A stretch of 64,000 nt of DNA, from assembly GCF_001905885.1 (NCBI RefSeq), contig NZ_LIYH01000004.1, forward strand, positions 248,001 through 312,000, in the 5' to 3' direction. Shown here one piece after another: positions 32,763 through 41,597 of the stretch. Under the pieces are notes generated by a model. It saw nothing but the letters and a program-made list of their open reading frames with translations, was not told where the DNA came from and did not search any database. The stretch is from Streptomyces sp. CB03234. Its GTDB lineage: Bacteria > Actinomycetota > Actinomycetes > Streptomycetales > Streptomycetaceae. The first letter of the stretch is position 1; each line of letters begins with the position of its first letter. Position numbers and translations under genes: made by a program.

Positions 32763-33395
32763 CCTAGTAGTGCTTCGTTACGTTGGGTGATCTGGGCTGG
32801 TGGTGGGCAGCTTCCCGGGTATGAGGCTTGGGGAGGTGGAACGACTCCGGGGTGAGTCATCGGAGTTCGTTGCCGATGTGTTCGCCTCGCTTCCGCGGCG
32901 GGATCAGCGGCGGTGGGGCGGCTGTTATCTGCGGGGTCTGATGCTGGACGGCCGGCGCAAGTCGATCCAGCCGATGGCCGAGCGTTTGCCGGACCGGAAC
33001 ATGCAGGCCCTGCAGCAGTTCGTGAATCAGTCGCCGTGGGATCCGCTGCCGGTGCGGCGGCGGATCGCCGAACGATTGAGCGAAGCGATCGCGCCTGAGG
33101 TGTGGGTCGTCGACGATGTGTCGTTCCCCAAGTGCGGCACCGTTTCGGTGGGGGTCGCCCGGCAGTACTGCGGGGCGCTGGGCAAGCGGGCGAACTGCCA
33201 GGTCGCGGTCAGCGTGCACGCCGCCACCGACACGGCATCGTGTCCGCTGGAGTGGGAGTTGTTCCTGCCTGAGGAATGGGACAGTGATGACCGGCGGCGC
33301 CGACTGGCCGGAGTCCCCGACGGGATCGGGCAGTCTCCAAGACCCATCTGGCCTTGGGGTTGCTGGACCGGCTGGCCACCAACGTGATCGCCCGG
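32763..33395 (+). mobile_element. IS701-family element, left part only
   Basis: The left end with TAGTGCTTCGTTACGTTGG is present at about 32767. The transposase starts at ATG 32821 (MRLGEVERLRGESSEFVADV) and keeps the region VWVVDDVSFPKCGTVSVGVA with the first catalytic aspartate of the IS701 DDE domain. A frameshift near 33330 changes the reading from GVPDGIGQ to the frame coding THLALGLLDRLA, and similarity ends near 33395. The second half of the transposase and the right end are missing, so the element is dead. Its loss joined it to the truncated glycan gene that follows. Confidence 0.85.
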
Positions 33396-33453
33396 ACAAG
33401 ACCTCGTACTGCAACGGTGCTTGCCGTGACTGCGGACCAGGTCGGTCGGTGTC

Positions 33454-33966
33454 GTGGTCGTGAGACGTGTGGGACGCGTGAAACGTCGGGCGACGTCCAC
33501 CACCGTGCGTGCCACCCTCCTCGTGGTCGCCGCCCTGACCGCCGACACCGCCGTCTGGGGCGACGTACACACCCGCCAGGACGACGCCTACCGGCGCATG
33601 ATCGGCTGGACCTCCCGTCACCTCCCGCCGGACGCCCTCGTCGCCGTCACCGAGGAGACCCCGACGCTCCTCCTCCCCCGTACCGTCAAGGGCACCTGGA
33701 GCAGTCGCGGCGACCTGGCCCGCCACCGTGCCGACTACCTTCTCCTCTCCGACACCCAGCTGATCGCGCAGGGATCCGCCGCCATCAGCCCCGGGCTCCT
33801 CGCGACCGTCGAGACGCGAGGCCGGCCGGTCCACAGCGAACTCGGCCCCACCAACGGCGCCTTGCGCCTCTATGACGTCCGCGGCCTGACCGCGGCACTC
33901 ACCTGCCCGTCCGCCACGCGGCCGTCGAACGACGCGCCGACGACCGCTCCGGAGCGTCCCGGATGA
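33454..33966 (+). pseudogene. C-terminal remnant of a polytopic membrane protein
   Basis: About 170 residues read from GTG 33454: one hydrophobic segment (STTVRATLLVVAALTADTAV) followed by a soluble tail with DDAYRRMIGWTSRHLPPDAL, VAVTEETPTLLLP and RADYLLLSDTQLI. This is the usual C-terminal end of glycosyltransferase-39-like integral membrane enzymes of actinomycetes, whose ten or more preceding helices are absent. The IS701 fragment lies directly upstream and probably marks the deletion point. The stop overlaps the next start (ATGA at 33963). Confidence 0.6.
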
Positions 33967-35394
33967 CCGCCACCGCACCAGCCTTCCCCGAAACCGCGTC
34001 GGCCGGACGCGGCGCCATGCTGCGGGCCGGCTCCACCCTGTTGTCCGGCGTCGGCCACTACGGCCTGTCGATCCTCCCGCTTCCGCCTGCTGCCGCCCGG
34101 GCAGTACACCGTCTACGCCGCCGCCATGGCGATCCTCCTGACGGTCGGAGTCCTGTCCACCGCGACGGTGCCCGCCGTCCTGGCCGGTGAGGTGGTGACC
34201 ACCCCCGGCGGGAGCACCGAGCGCCGCGCCGCCGTGCACGCCTGCATGCGCATGACCGCCGTCCTGGCGGCCGGGTGCGCCCTCGTGGCCGGTGCGGCCG
34301 TCGTTCCCTACGCCGGACCGGGCACGCTCGGCGCGACGGCCGCCGCCTGCCTGGCGATCTGGTGCAACTCCGCGGGCGCCGGCTACCTCCAGGGCACCGG
34401 CCGCTTCGGGCGGCTGGCCGTACTGCAACTGGCGGAGACCGCGGTGCGCTGCGGTGCCGCGCTCGCCGCCGTCGCCGCCGGATGGGGGAGCCGCCGGGGC
34501 GGTCGGCGCCACGGCCGCCGCCGCAGCCGTCGCCACCCTGGGCGCGCTCGCCGCCGCGCGCCCGTGGACGCCCGGAGTCCGGCCGAGGCCTCCTCACCCC
34601 GAGCTCGGTGGGCGACCGGGACGCCGAGCGGCGCCACCTCCCGGACCGTGGCGCCGGACCGGCTCCGTGCCGGGCACCCAGGTGCTGCTGTGCGCACTGC
34701 TGACCGGGGACGTCGTCCTGGCCACGGCCGTCCTGGACGGCGCCGCCGCCCTCACCCCGTACCAGCGCTCGTCGTCCTCGCCCGCGTACCCCTGCACCTG
34801 GCGACAGCCACGGCCGCCGTGCTCTTCCCCCGACTCGCGGCCCACGGCCCCTCCGCCGCCGGCCGTACGGCGTTGCAGGAGGCGCTGCGCGCCCACTGGG
34901 TCTCCGCGGGCTCCCTGACCGCCGTCCTGGTCACCTGCCCCCCTGACCTCCTCGCCCTCCTCCTCCCCGCTTCCTACGTCTCCTCGGCCCCGTTGCTGCT
35001 CCCGCTGGGCATCGCGGGCCTCGCGGGTGCCACGCTCACCGTCACCATCACCGCCTTCCGCGCCGGACTCCCCGTACGCCCCGCCGTCCTGCTCCTGCTC
35101 GCCGGCTGTCCGGGCCTCGCGTGCGCGACCGTCCTCACCGCCGACCGCCCCGCGGCGCTGGCCTGGAGCACGGCGGCCGTCACCGGCGTCGTCGCGGTCG
35201 CGTCCGTGGCACTCACCCGGCGCCGCGTCACCGGGCTGGGCCCCGCCGCGGGTGCGACGGCACCGCTGACCGCCGCCACCGCCGCCACTCTCGTGCTGTC
35301 CGCGCTTCGGCCGCACATGGCGCTGTGGCTGCCCGCCGCGTGCCTGTGCCTGCTCGCCGCGGGCCTGGTGGGCCGTCCCCGGCGCCGTCGCGGC
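33963..35394 (+). pseudogene. Broken polysaccharide flippase
   Basis: Starts at ATG 33963 as MTATAPAFPETASAGRGAML, but the frame changes near 34075. The next part (LLPPGQYTVYAAAMAILLTV, TVPAVLAGEVVTTPGG) is in another frame, the frame changes again near 34490 (ATLGALAAARPW) and once more near 34770, after which LHLATATAAVLFPRLAAHGP continues to the end. The helices and the QYTVYAAA entry are typical of MATE/Wzx-type flippases, which turn lipid-linked sugars over in the membrane. With at least three frameshifts it is not functional. Confidence 0.75.
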
Positions 35395-36537
35395 GGGCCG
35401 TACCGGATCCCCCACCTCGGATTCGAAGCCCCGCACAGCCCGGGGGCCGGCGGCGCGGCTCTGCGCGCCCACGAGGTCGACCGGCGGCTGGCCGCACGCG
35501 GCATCGAGGTCACCGTCGTGTGCGCGCCCTGGCCCGGCTGCGCCGAAACCGTCCGCGACGGTGTGCGCTACCGGCCGCTGCCGCCCCGGCTCGGCCCTCT
35601 CGCCCGTCACCGGTTCCTGTACCAGATGGCCTACTTCCCCGCCATCACCCTCGGCCTGCCCCGGCTGCTGCGCCGCGTCGATCCGGACCTCGTCGTCGAG
35701 GACTTCGTACCGCCCTTCTCCAGTGTCTGCGTCCCGCACCTGACCCGCCGACCGGTCGTCGGCGTGGTGCAGTGGCTCTCGGCAGCCGAGATGACCGACC
35801 GTTACCGACTGCCGTTCCACCTCGTCGAGCGGCGCGGCCTGCGCTCCCACACCCGCCTCATCACCGTCGGGCCGCATCTCGCCGCCGAACTGCGCAGCCG
35901 CCACCCCGCCGCCGACGTCACCGTCCTGCCCAACGGGCTCTCCCCGGCCGCCTTCGTCCCGCCGGACGCGGCCGAGCCACGCGACCACGTGGTCTACCTC
36001 GGACGCCTGGAGACGAAGTCCAAGGGCCTCGACCTGCTCCTGCGCGCCTACGCGCGGGCCGCTCCCGGCCTGACCACCGATCTGCTGATCGCCGGGGACT
36101 GCCCGGACGAACGGGCGGCCCGCGCCCTCGCCGCACAGCTCGGTATCGAACGCCGCCTCCGCTGGCTGGGCCGCGTCGACGGGGACGCACGCTTCCACCT
36201 CCTCGCCCGCGCCCGCCTGGTGTGCGTGCCCAGCCGATCGGAGACCTTCGGCATGGTCGCCGCCGAGGCGCTCGCGGCGGCGACGCCCGTCCTCGCCTTC
36301 GACCTGCCCTGCTTGCGCGACTGGTGACGGACGGGGTGGGGGTATGGGTCCCGGTGGGAGACGTGGCGGCCTACGCCCGGGCGCTCGCGGAACTGGCCGC
36401 CGACCCCGTCCGCTGCCGGTCGCTCGGGGCCGCCGGTCCCGCCACCGTGCGGCATCTCGACTGGGACGTCGTCGCCGACCGTCAACTCGCGCTGTACCAC
36501 CGGGTGGCCGCCCCGCCGGCGGGGCGGGGCGGGCCCT
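35395..36537 (+). pseudogene. GT4-family glycosyltransferase with a frameshift near its end
   Basis: The flippase frame runs without a stop into a GT4 glycosyltransferase: RIPHLGFEAPHSPGAGGAAL, RAHEVDRRLAARGIEVTVVC, then the sugar-nucleotide domain with VVYLGRLETKSKGLDLLLRA and SRSETFGMVAAEALAAATPV, the E-x7-E motif. Near 36320 one base is missing or added: one frame ends LPCLRDW-stop at 36325, while the real continuation LVTDGVGVWVPVGDVAAYAR lies in the next frame to 36537. No own start codon or ribosome site is obvious. Most of the catalytic domain is intact. Confidence 0.7.
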
Positions 36538-36539
36538 GA

Positions 36540-36868
36540 CGCCTGGGCGGTGACCGCGGCCGCCTCAGGAGGCGTGTGCCGACCCGCGCTCCGCCCGCTC
36601 CGGCCGATGGGCGTCAGGCGGACAGCAGGGTGGGTGCTGCCGCCAGCCGACGGTGTCGCGGTGGCGGGCGAGGCGCACCCGGACGCGGCGGTCACCGGGG
36701 TCGACGCCCATACGGTCGAGGACCGCTCTCGCGTCGTGCTCGTCCGTGCCGGGCAGCAGCAGTCTCGCCCGGGGAGCGGAGACGTCCAGAGGTCGGTGGC
36801 GCGCAGGGCGGTCAGGTCGGCACGCAGGAGGAGAGGAAAAGGCAGGGTGACGAGGGAACAGACGTCGG
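36540..36868. other. Region with no assignable gene
   Basis: About 330 bp between the two broken glycosyltransferases. The minus strand is open and reads Arg/Pro-rich with SAPRARLLLPGTDEHDARAV and DRMGVDPGDRRVRVRLARHR, which may be the end of a deleted gene, but nothing familiar. It would be the downstream flank of the minus-strand GT4 pseudogene. Confidence 0.35.
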
Positions 36869-38067
36869 TCACGGGCCGACGCCCCCGTGCCGCGACGGGA
36901 CGACCGCAGCCGGTGCCGCTCCTCGGTGAGCGCGGCGAGCAGATGGGCGGCGGTGGCCGGCCAGGTGAAGGACTCGGCCCGGGCGCGGCAGCGCCCGTCC
37001 CAGGCAGCCGCCTCCGCCTCCGGTACGAGAGCGCGCAGCGCGGTGGTGAGTACCGTGGACAGGTCCTCGTCGGGCCCCAGGAGCCAGCCGGTGCGGCCGT
37101 CGTGGACCGTGTCGCGCAGGCCCGGCACGTCGTAGGCCAGGGCCGGGACACCGGCCGCCGCGGCTTCCATCACGGACAGGCCCCAGCCTTCGCGCGCCGC
37201 GGTGGTCACGGTCATCCACGCCGTGGCCAGCAGCGCGTCTCGCCGGGGATCGGGCAACCGGCCGTGGAAGACGACCATGTCGTGGACGCCCAAGGCGGCG
37301 GCGAGTCGCTCGAGCTCCCGGCGGTCTCCCCGTCGCCGACGAAGTGCACCTCCAGGCCGGGGAAAGCGCACCGAACCGACGGCAGCGCCCGCACCAGATG
37401 GTCCCAGCACTTCTGCCGGGCGAGCCGGCCGACGCACACGATCCGTGGCGTCCCGGCACGCGCGCGTGCCCGGCGCCGGGCCTCGGGCGGCATGGGCGGC
37501 ATGCCCGGGGCAGCCAGGTGGACGGGGTCGCGCAGACCGAGCCGCCCCCGGATCTGAGCGCGGGACGACGGCGAGACGGCGCACACGACCCGCCGCCCGT
37601 ACACCAGCGTGCTGCCCTGGTTCTCCAGCCAGCGCCCCAGGGCGGCCAGCGGACGGGGGAACCACAGGGCGAACTGCTGCTGGTGGACGTGGTGGATCAG
37701 CAGGACCACGGGGATACGGAGGCAGTACGAGCGGGCTGAAGAACGGTACGCCGTTCTGGGAGTCGATCACGGCGTCGATACGGCGGCGGTGCCGCAGCAG
37801 CCACAGCAGCGCGAAGAGATAGACGGTGTAGCGCCCGCCCCCTCGCACCACGGTGCCGTGCGGGGTCTCCTCGCGTCCCGGCGCGCCGGGGGAGCGGGCG
37901 GTGAGGTACGTGACACGGACCCCCGCCTCGTGCAACTGACGGGCCACCTGCTCGCAGTACAGCTCGGCGCCCCCGGCCTGGGGGTGCCGGCCGTCCCGCC
38001 AGTTGCAGATGACGAGATGGCGCCGCCGCCAGTGGGCGACGCCGGGAAACGCGGCTCGCACGTCCAT
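36869..38067 (-). pseudogene. GT4-family glycosyltransferase with two frameshifts
   Basis: From ATG 38067 the start is a normal GT4 N-terminus: LVICNWRDGRHPQAGGAELY, EQVARQLHEAGVRVTYLTAR and IDAVIDSQNGVPFF. Near 37720 the frame shifts; LLIHHVHQQQFALWFPRPLA and RIVCVGRLARQKCWDHLVRA follow in the second frame to about 37320. It then shifts back to the first frame for HGRLPDPRRDALLATAWMTV and EGWGLSVMEAAAAGVPALAY, with the C-terminal E-x7-E motif. All domains can be recognised, so decay is recent. Acceptor unknown; probably cell-surface glycan assembly. Confidence 0.8.
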
Positions 38068-39077
38068 CACCACCACCCCCCGCACGGCCGGGCGACGACC
38101 ACTCGTCGCAGCAGGCGCACCAGGTGGTCGCGCGCCACTTCGCGTTTTCCGCGTGCGAAGGAAAGGGGGACGGGCGGACCGAGGCGCGAGTCGGGTGCGA
38201 GCCCATCGCATCCGCCACCTCAAGTGGCGGCGGATCTCACCCCGTTCCCCGTCAAGGGGCCCGAAGCCCACCTGCACCCCCAGCTCCAGAACCTCTGGGC
38301 CGGGTTCACGTCGTCATCACCACGCACCTCCTGGTGCTGGACGCGGCCACCACGGTCGAGGACCTGGTCGTGCTGATACGGTTCCGCACACCCTGCCCCG
38401 AACCCTGCATACGGGCGCTGCTGGCCCACGTGGAGGGCGTGAGGATCGCCGACCGCGTGGTGCTGGTTCCCGTCAGCGGCGCCGCACGTGCCGCTCGCGC
38501 GGCTGCTCGGGTCACGTGGGTGGTACATCTGTCCTTCGCCGTGCCACGGGTTTTACCGGCCCGGGTGGCCCAGCTCGCGCCGGGCGCGCGCTGACGGCGC
38601 TGGGCACCTCTTCGCCGTCCTGGCCGGGCCTGGCCGTGGTCCCCGGAAAAGCCACGACCCGAGTTCGGTCCGGTGCGCGACCGCGGTCACACCCGGTCTG
38701 GCGAGCGAGTACGGCACCGGGCCGGTCCACGGGGGACAGGATCGACTCGCTCGGGCTGGACGAGAACATGGCTGCGAGCTCTGCATGCGCGGCGGCCGGC
38801 GGGTCGGTGTCCGTCACCGGAGTCCGCCGGACGCTCGCGGTGGCGGGGGAGATCTCCAGTTCCCGGGCGACCGCCTGGTCCGAGTGGTCGACGCGGGCCC
38901 GACGCGTGCGATTCCCGGCCGGGCGAGATCGGTTCTACCCTCGGTCACAGGTGTCCCCGGAGGCCTTCACCACGTTGGGACAGTGCGTGACGGCCGCGGC
39001 GCGTCCACATGTCCGGCCGGGCCGAACGGCTCGTACACGCCACCTGACCGACCGGGCCGTACCTTGAGGAGAGACGG
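38068..39077. other. 1-kb region of unassigned, partly coding-like sequence
   Basis: No complete gene recognised. On the plus strand, about 38300-38590 one frame reads VVITTHLLVLDAATTVEDLV and IRALLAHVEGVRIADRVVLV with GC at almost all third positions, so it may be a fragment of a real protein, but I cannot name it. Frames from 38600 to 39060 look random. A GAGGAGAG ribosome site at about 39066 belongs to the TPR gene at 39078, whose promoter must lie here. Confidence 0.35.
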
Positions 39078-40751
39078 ATGGACTACTACGACCTCGGCAC
39101 CCACACCCGCCCCGTGACGACGTCCTCCCCGTCCGCCCAGACGTGGTTCGACCGCGGGCTGCTCTGGTCGTACGGCTTCCACCACGAGGAGGCCGTCTCC
39201 TGTTTCGAAGCCGCCGCCGCGGCGGATCCGGACTGCGCGATGGCCTACTGGGGCATCGCCTACGCCCTCGGTCCGAACTACAACAAGCCCTGGGAGTTCT
39301 TCGACGGTGAGGACCTGGCCCGAACGGTCGAACGCACCCACGCGGCCGTCGAACGCGCGCACGAGAAGGCGGCCGGCGCCACTCCCGTCGAGCAAGCCCT
39401 GATCCAAGCGTTGCGGTACCGGTATCCGCAGGCGGAAGCGGTCGAGGACTGTTCGGTGTGGAACGAGCCTTACGCCGACAGCATGCGCGCCGTGTACGAA
39501 CTCGCTCCCGACGACCTCGATGTCGCCACACTCCATGCCGACGCACAGATGAACCTCACGCCCTGGCAGCTGTGGGACCTGCGGACCGGGCTACCGGCGG
39601 AAGGCTCCCGCACGCTGGAGGCCAAGGCGGTCCTCGAGCGGGCGATGGGCACCGGGTCCGGGAAGACGCACCCCGGCCTTCTGCACATGTACATCCACCT
39701 CATGGAGATGTCCCCGACCCCCGAGGCCGCCCTGCCCGTCGCGGACCGGCTCCGTGGCCTCGTACCCGACGCCGGGCACCTGCAGCACATGCCCACACAC
39801 CTGGAGGTGCTCTGCGGGGACTACCGGCGTGTGGTGTCGGACAACACCGCCGCGATCGCCGCCGACGAGAAGTACTACGCGCGGGCCGGCGCGATGAACT
39901 TCTACACGTTGTACCGCTCGCACAACTACCACTTCAAAATCTACGGTGCGATGTTCCTCGGCCAGTCGGCGACCGCCCTGGAGACCGCCGCACAGCTCGA
40001 AGCCGCCATCCCCGAGGCCCTGCTGAGGGTGCAGAGTCCGCCCATGGCCGACTGGCTGGAGGGATTCCTCGCCATGCGGATGCACGTGCTCATCCGCTTC
40101 GGCCGCTGGTCCGACATTCTGCGACTACCGCTGCCCGCAGACCCGGAGCTGTACTGTTCGACGACGGCGATGCTCCACTACGCCCGCGGCGTCGCCTTCT
40201 CGGCGACCGGCCGGATTCCTGAGGCGGAGACCGAACGCGAACTGTTCCGTGAGGCCGTCTCCCGCGTACCCGAGTCACGCATGCTGTTCAACAACACCTG
40301 CGTCGACATCCTCGCGATCGCGTCGGAGATGCTCGACGGCGAACTGGAATACCGCAAGGGGAACCACGACGCCGCCTTCGCCGCGCTGGAGCGGTCGATC
40401 GCACTCGACGACAACCTTCCCTACGACGAGCCGTGGGGATGGATGCAGCCCACCCGGCACGCGTACGGCGCACTGCTCCTCGAACGGGGACGCGTGGAAG
40501 AGGCGGAGGCCGTCTACCGGGCCGACCTCGGCCTCGACGACACGCTGCCGCGTCCTTCACAACACCCCGGCAACGTATGGGCGCTGCACGGATTCCACGA
40601 GTGTCTCGTGCGCCTGGGCAGGACAGCGGAAGCGCGGATCGTGGCCCAGCAACTGAAGCTGGCGTCCGCCATGGCGGACGTACCGATCAACGCGTCCTGC
40701 TTCTGCCGTCTCGAAGCGGTCGCGGGCGCGGCGGAAGGCGGCTGCTGCTGA
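39078..40751 (+). CDS. Tetratricopeptide-repeat protein
   Basis: A 557-residue, apparently cytoplasmic all-helical protein. TPR-like pairs are seen at the start (WFDRGLLWSYGFHHEEAVSC, FEAAAAADPDCAMAYWGIAY), around 215-275 and at 430-520 (RVEEAEAVYRADLGLDD, RLGRTAEARIVAQQL). Conserved His clusters stand out: HPGLLHMYIHLMEMS and GHLQHMPTHLEVL. The C-terminus has cysteines (SCFCRLEAVAGAAEGGCC) that, with the histidines, might bind a metal. Start ATG 39078 after GAGGAGAG. The family occurs widely but has no clear function that I know. It stands alone between decayed DNA and the kdp region and is intact. Confidence 0.75.
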   Translation: MDYYDLGTHTRPVTTSSPSAQTWFDRGLLWSYGFHHEEAVSCFEAAAAADPDCAMAYWGIAYALGPNYNKPWEFFDGEDLARTVERTHAAVERAHEKAAGATPVEQALIQALRYRYPQAEAVEDCSVWNEPYADSMRAVYELAPDDLDVATLHADAQMNLTPWQLWDLRTGLPAEGSRTLEAKAVLERAMGTGSGKTHPGLLHMYIHLMEMSPTPEAALPVADRLRGLVPDAGHLQHMPTHLEVLCGDYRRVVSDNTAAIAADEKYYARAGAMNFYTLYRSHNYHFKIYGAMFLGQSATALETAAQLEAAIPEALLRVQSPPMADWLEGFLAMRMHVLIRFGRWSDILRLPLPADPELYCSTTAMLHYARGVAFSATGRIPEAETERELFREAVSRVPESRMLFNNTCVDILAIASEMLDGELEYRKGNHDAAFAALERSIALDDNLPYDEPWGWMQPTRHAYGALLLERGRVEEAEAVYRADLGLDDTLPRPSQHPGNVWALHGFHECLVRLGRTAEARIVAQQLKLASAMADVPINASCFCRLEAVAGAAEGGCC

Positions 40752-41290
40752 CGACCGCGAACGCGGCCGCACATGTACGGACCTCGTCCAGGACGTACTC
40801 GGCCAGGGCGCGGGCGGCGCGGCGCTCGGGCAGGTGGCGGACCACCTCGTGGAACCGGCCCGGGCTTCCTGAGCCGCTGCCCGGCGCACCACCCGTTCCG
40901 ACAGGTTGAGGATGTCGTGGCCGCCGATGCTCCGCAGACGATGTGCTGCGCGCCGCGCTCCATCTCCGGACCGTACTGCCATGTCGGCTCGGTCGGCTTG
41001 GACGCTTACGGAAGTACTGGGCGCCGCGTCAACGTTCCGTCAGGAAATGCGGAACCGGCATCAACGGGACGTCAAAGCGTCTCGTTTCTGATCGAAAAGC
41101 GGTAGAGACCGCCACGGGACAAGAGTCCACGCTCCACGCTCCAGCATGAGCCCGGCGGCGAGACGCTGCGGAAAAGGATCACGCACTGCCCTTCGCCCTC
41201 GATATGACCGGAAAGCACCCGGACGGACGTCGTCCTGCCCTCCGCTGCGTCGTCTTCACATCCGCCCTTCCGCAGGTGGGGCCGGGTTTG
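40752..41290. other. Intergenic region upstream of kdp, possible remnant
   Basis: No complete gene. On the minus strand at about 40700-40990 two frames look coding-like: IGGHDILNLSERVVRRAAAQ and, shifted, GRFHEVVRHLPERRAARALA followed by EYVLDEVRT. This suggests the remnant of a short antitoxin-like or regulatory gene with a frameshift, but I cannot confirm it. The rest towards 41290 appears non-coding. Confidence 0.3.
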
Positions 41291-41344
41291 CGTAAGGGAG
41301 CCGTTAGAAGGCCGTCAAGGGTCGTCAGAACCCCATCAAGAACG
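41291..41344 (+). promoter_or_regulatory. Five ~11-bp direct repeats, candidate KdpE binding array
   Basis: CGTAAGGGAGC (41291), CGTTAGAAGGC (41302), CGTCAAGGGT (41313), CGTCAGAACCC (41323) and CATCAAGAACG (41334) follow head to tail, spaced 11, 11, 10 and 11 bp. Direct repeats once per helical turn are how OmpR/PhoB-family regulators bind. KdpE, encoded at 46.1 kb, is of that family. A -10-like TTAGCT lies at 41368-41373 and the first gene starts at 41420. Confidence 0.65.
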
Positions 41345-41419
41345 GTCGCAGCGGCTCAAAATCACGCTTAGCTCTGGGAGTCCGATTTCACCTTTCAACG
41401 ATCCTCTCAGGAGCTCGCG

Positions 41420-41503
41420 ATGGCCGACGTGGCCTTCGTCGTCACCACGGTCGCGGTGTTCGCGCTGGCGGCTCTCATCGCCAAGGGGGTGGCGAAGCTG
41501 TGA
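41420..41503 (+). CDS. 27-residue membrane peptide ahead of kdpF
   Basis: Starts at ATG 41420 after TCAGGAG, reads MADVAFVVTTVAVFALAALI then AKGVAKL and stops at 41503. It is one hydrophobic helix with a basic end, which would put the C-terminus in the cytoplasm. Its TGA overlaps the GTG start of kdpF (CTGTGA), so the two peptides are made together. It resembles KdpF in size and design and may be a second small subunit or regulator of the Kdp pump. Missed by length-limited gene finding. Confidence 0.65.
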   Translation: MADVAFVVTTVAVFALAALIAKGVAKL

Positions 41504-41589
41504 CTGCCGAGAACGTTGTCGGTCTGCTCGTGGCCGCCGCCCTGCTGGGTTATCTGATCCTCGCCCTCGTCAAGCCGGAGAGGTTCTGA
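41500..41589 (+). CDS. kdpF: K+-transporting ATPase subunit KdpF
   Basis: A 29-residue membrane peptide from GTG 41500: VTAENVVGLLVAAALLGYLI then LALVKPERF. The single helix ending in LVKPERF is the standard KdpF design; KdpF stabilises the KdpFABC complex in the membrane. It overlaps the preceding peptide by four bases and is followed by kdpA after eight bases. Confidence 0.88.
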   Translation: MTAENVVGLLVAAALLGYLILALVKPERF

Positions 41590-41597
41590 GCACCGAT

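Noticed and set aside
40557..40982. A minus-strand gene downstream of the TPR gene
   Set aside because: Coding-like pieces are in two different frames, without a known family or ribosome site; kept only as a possible remnant in the intergenic entry.
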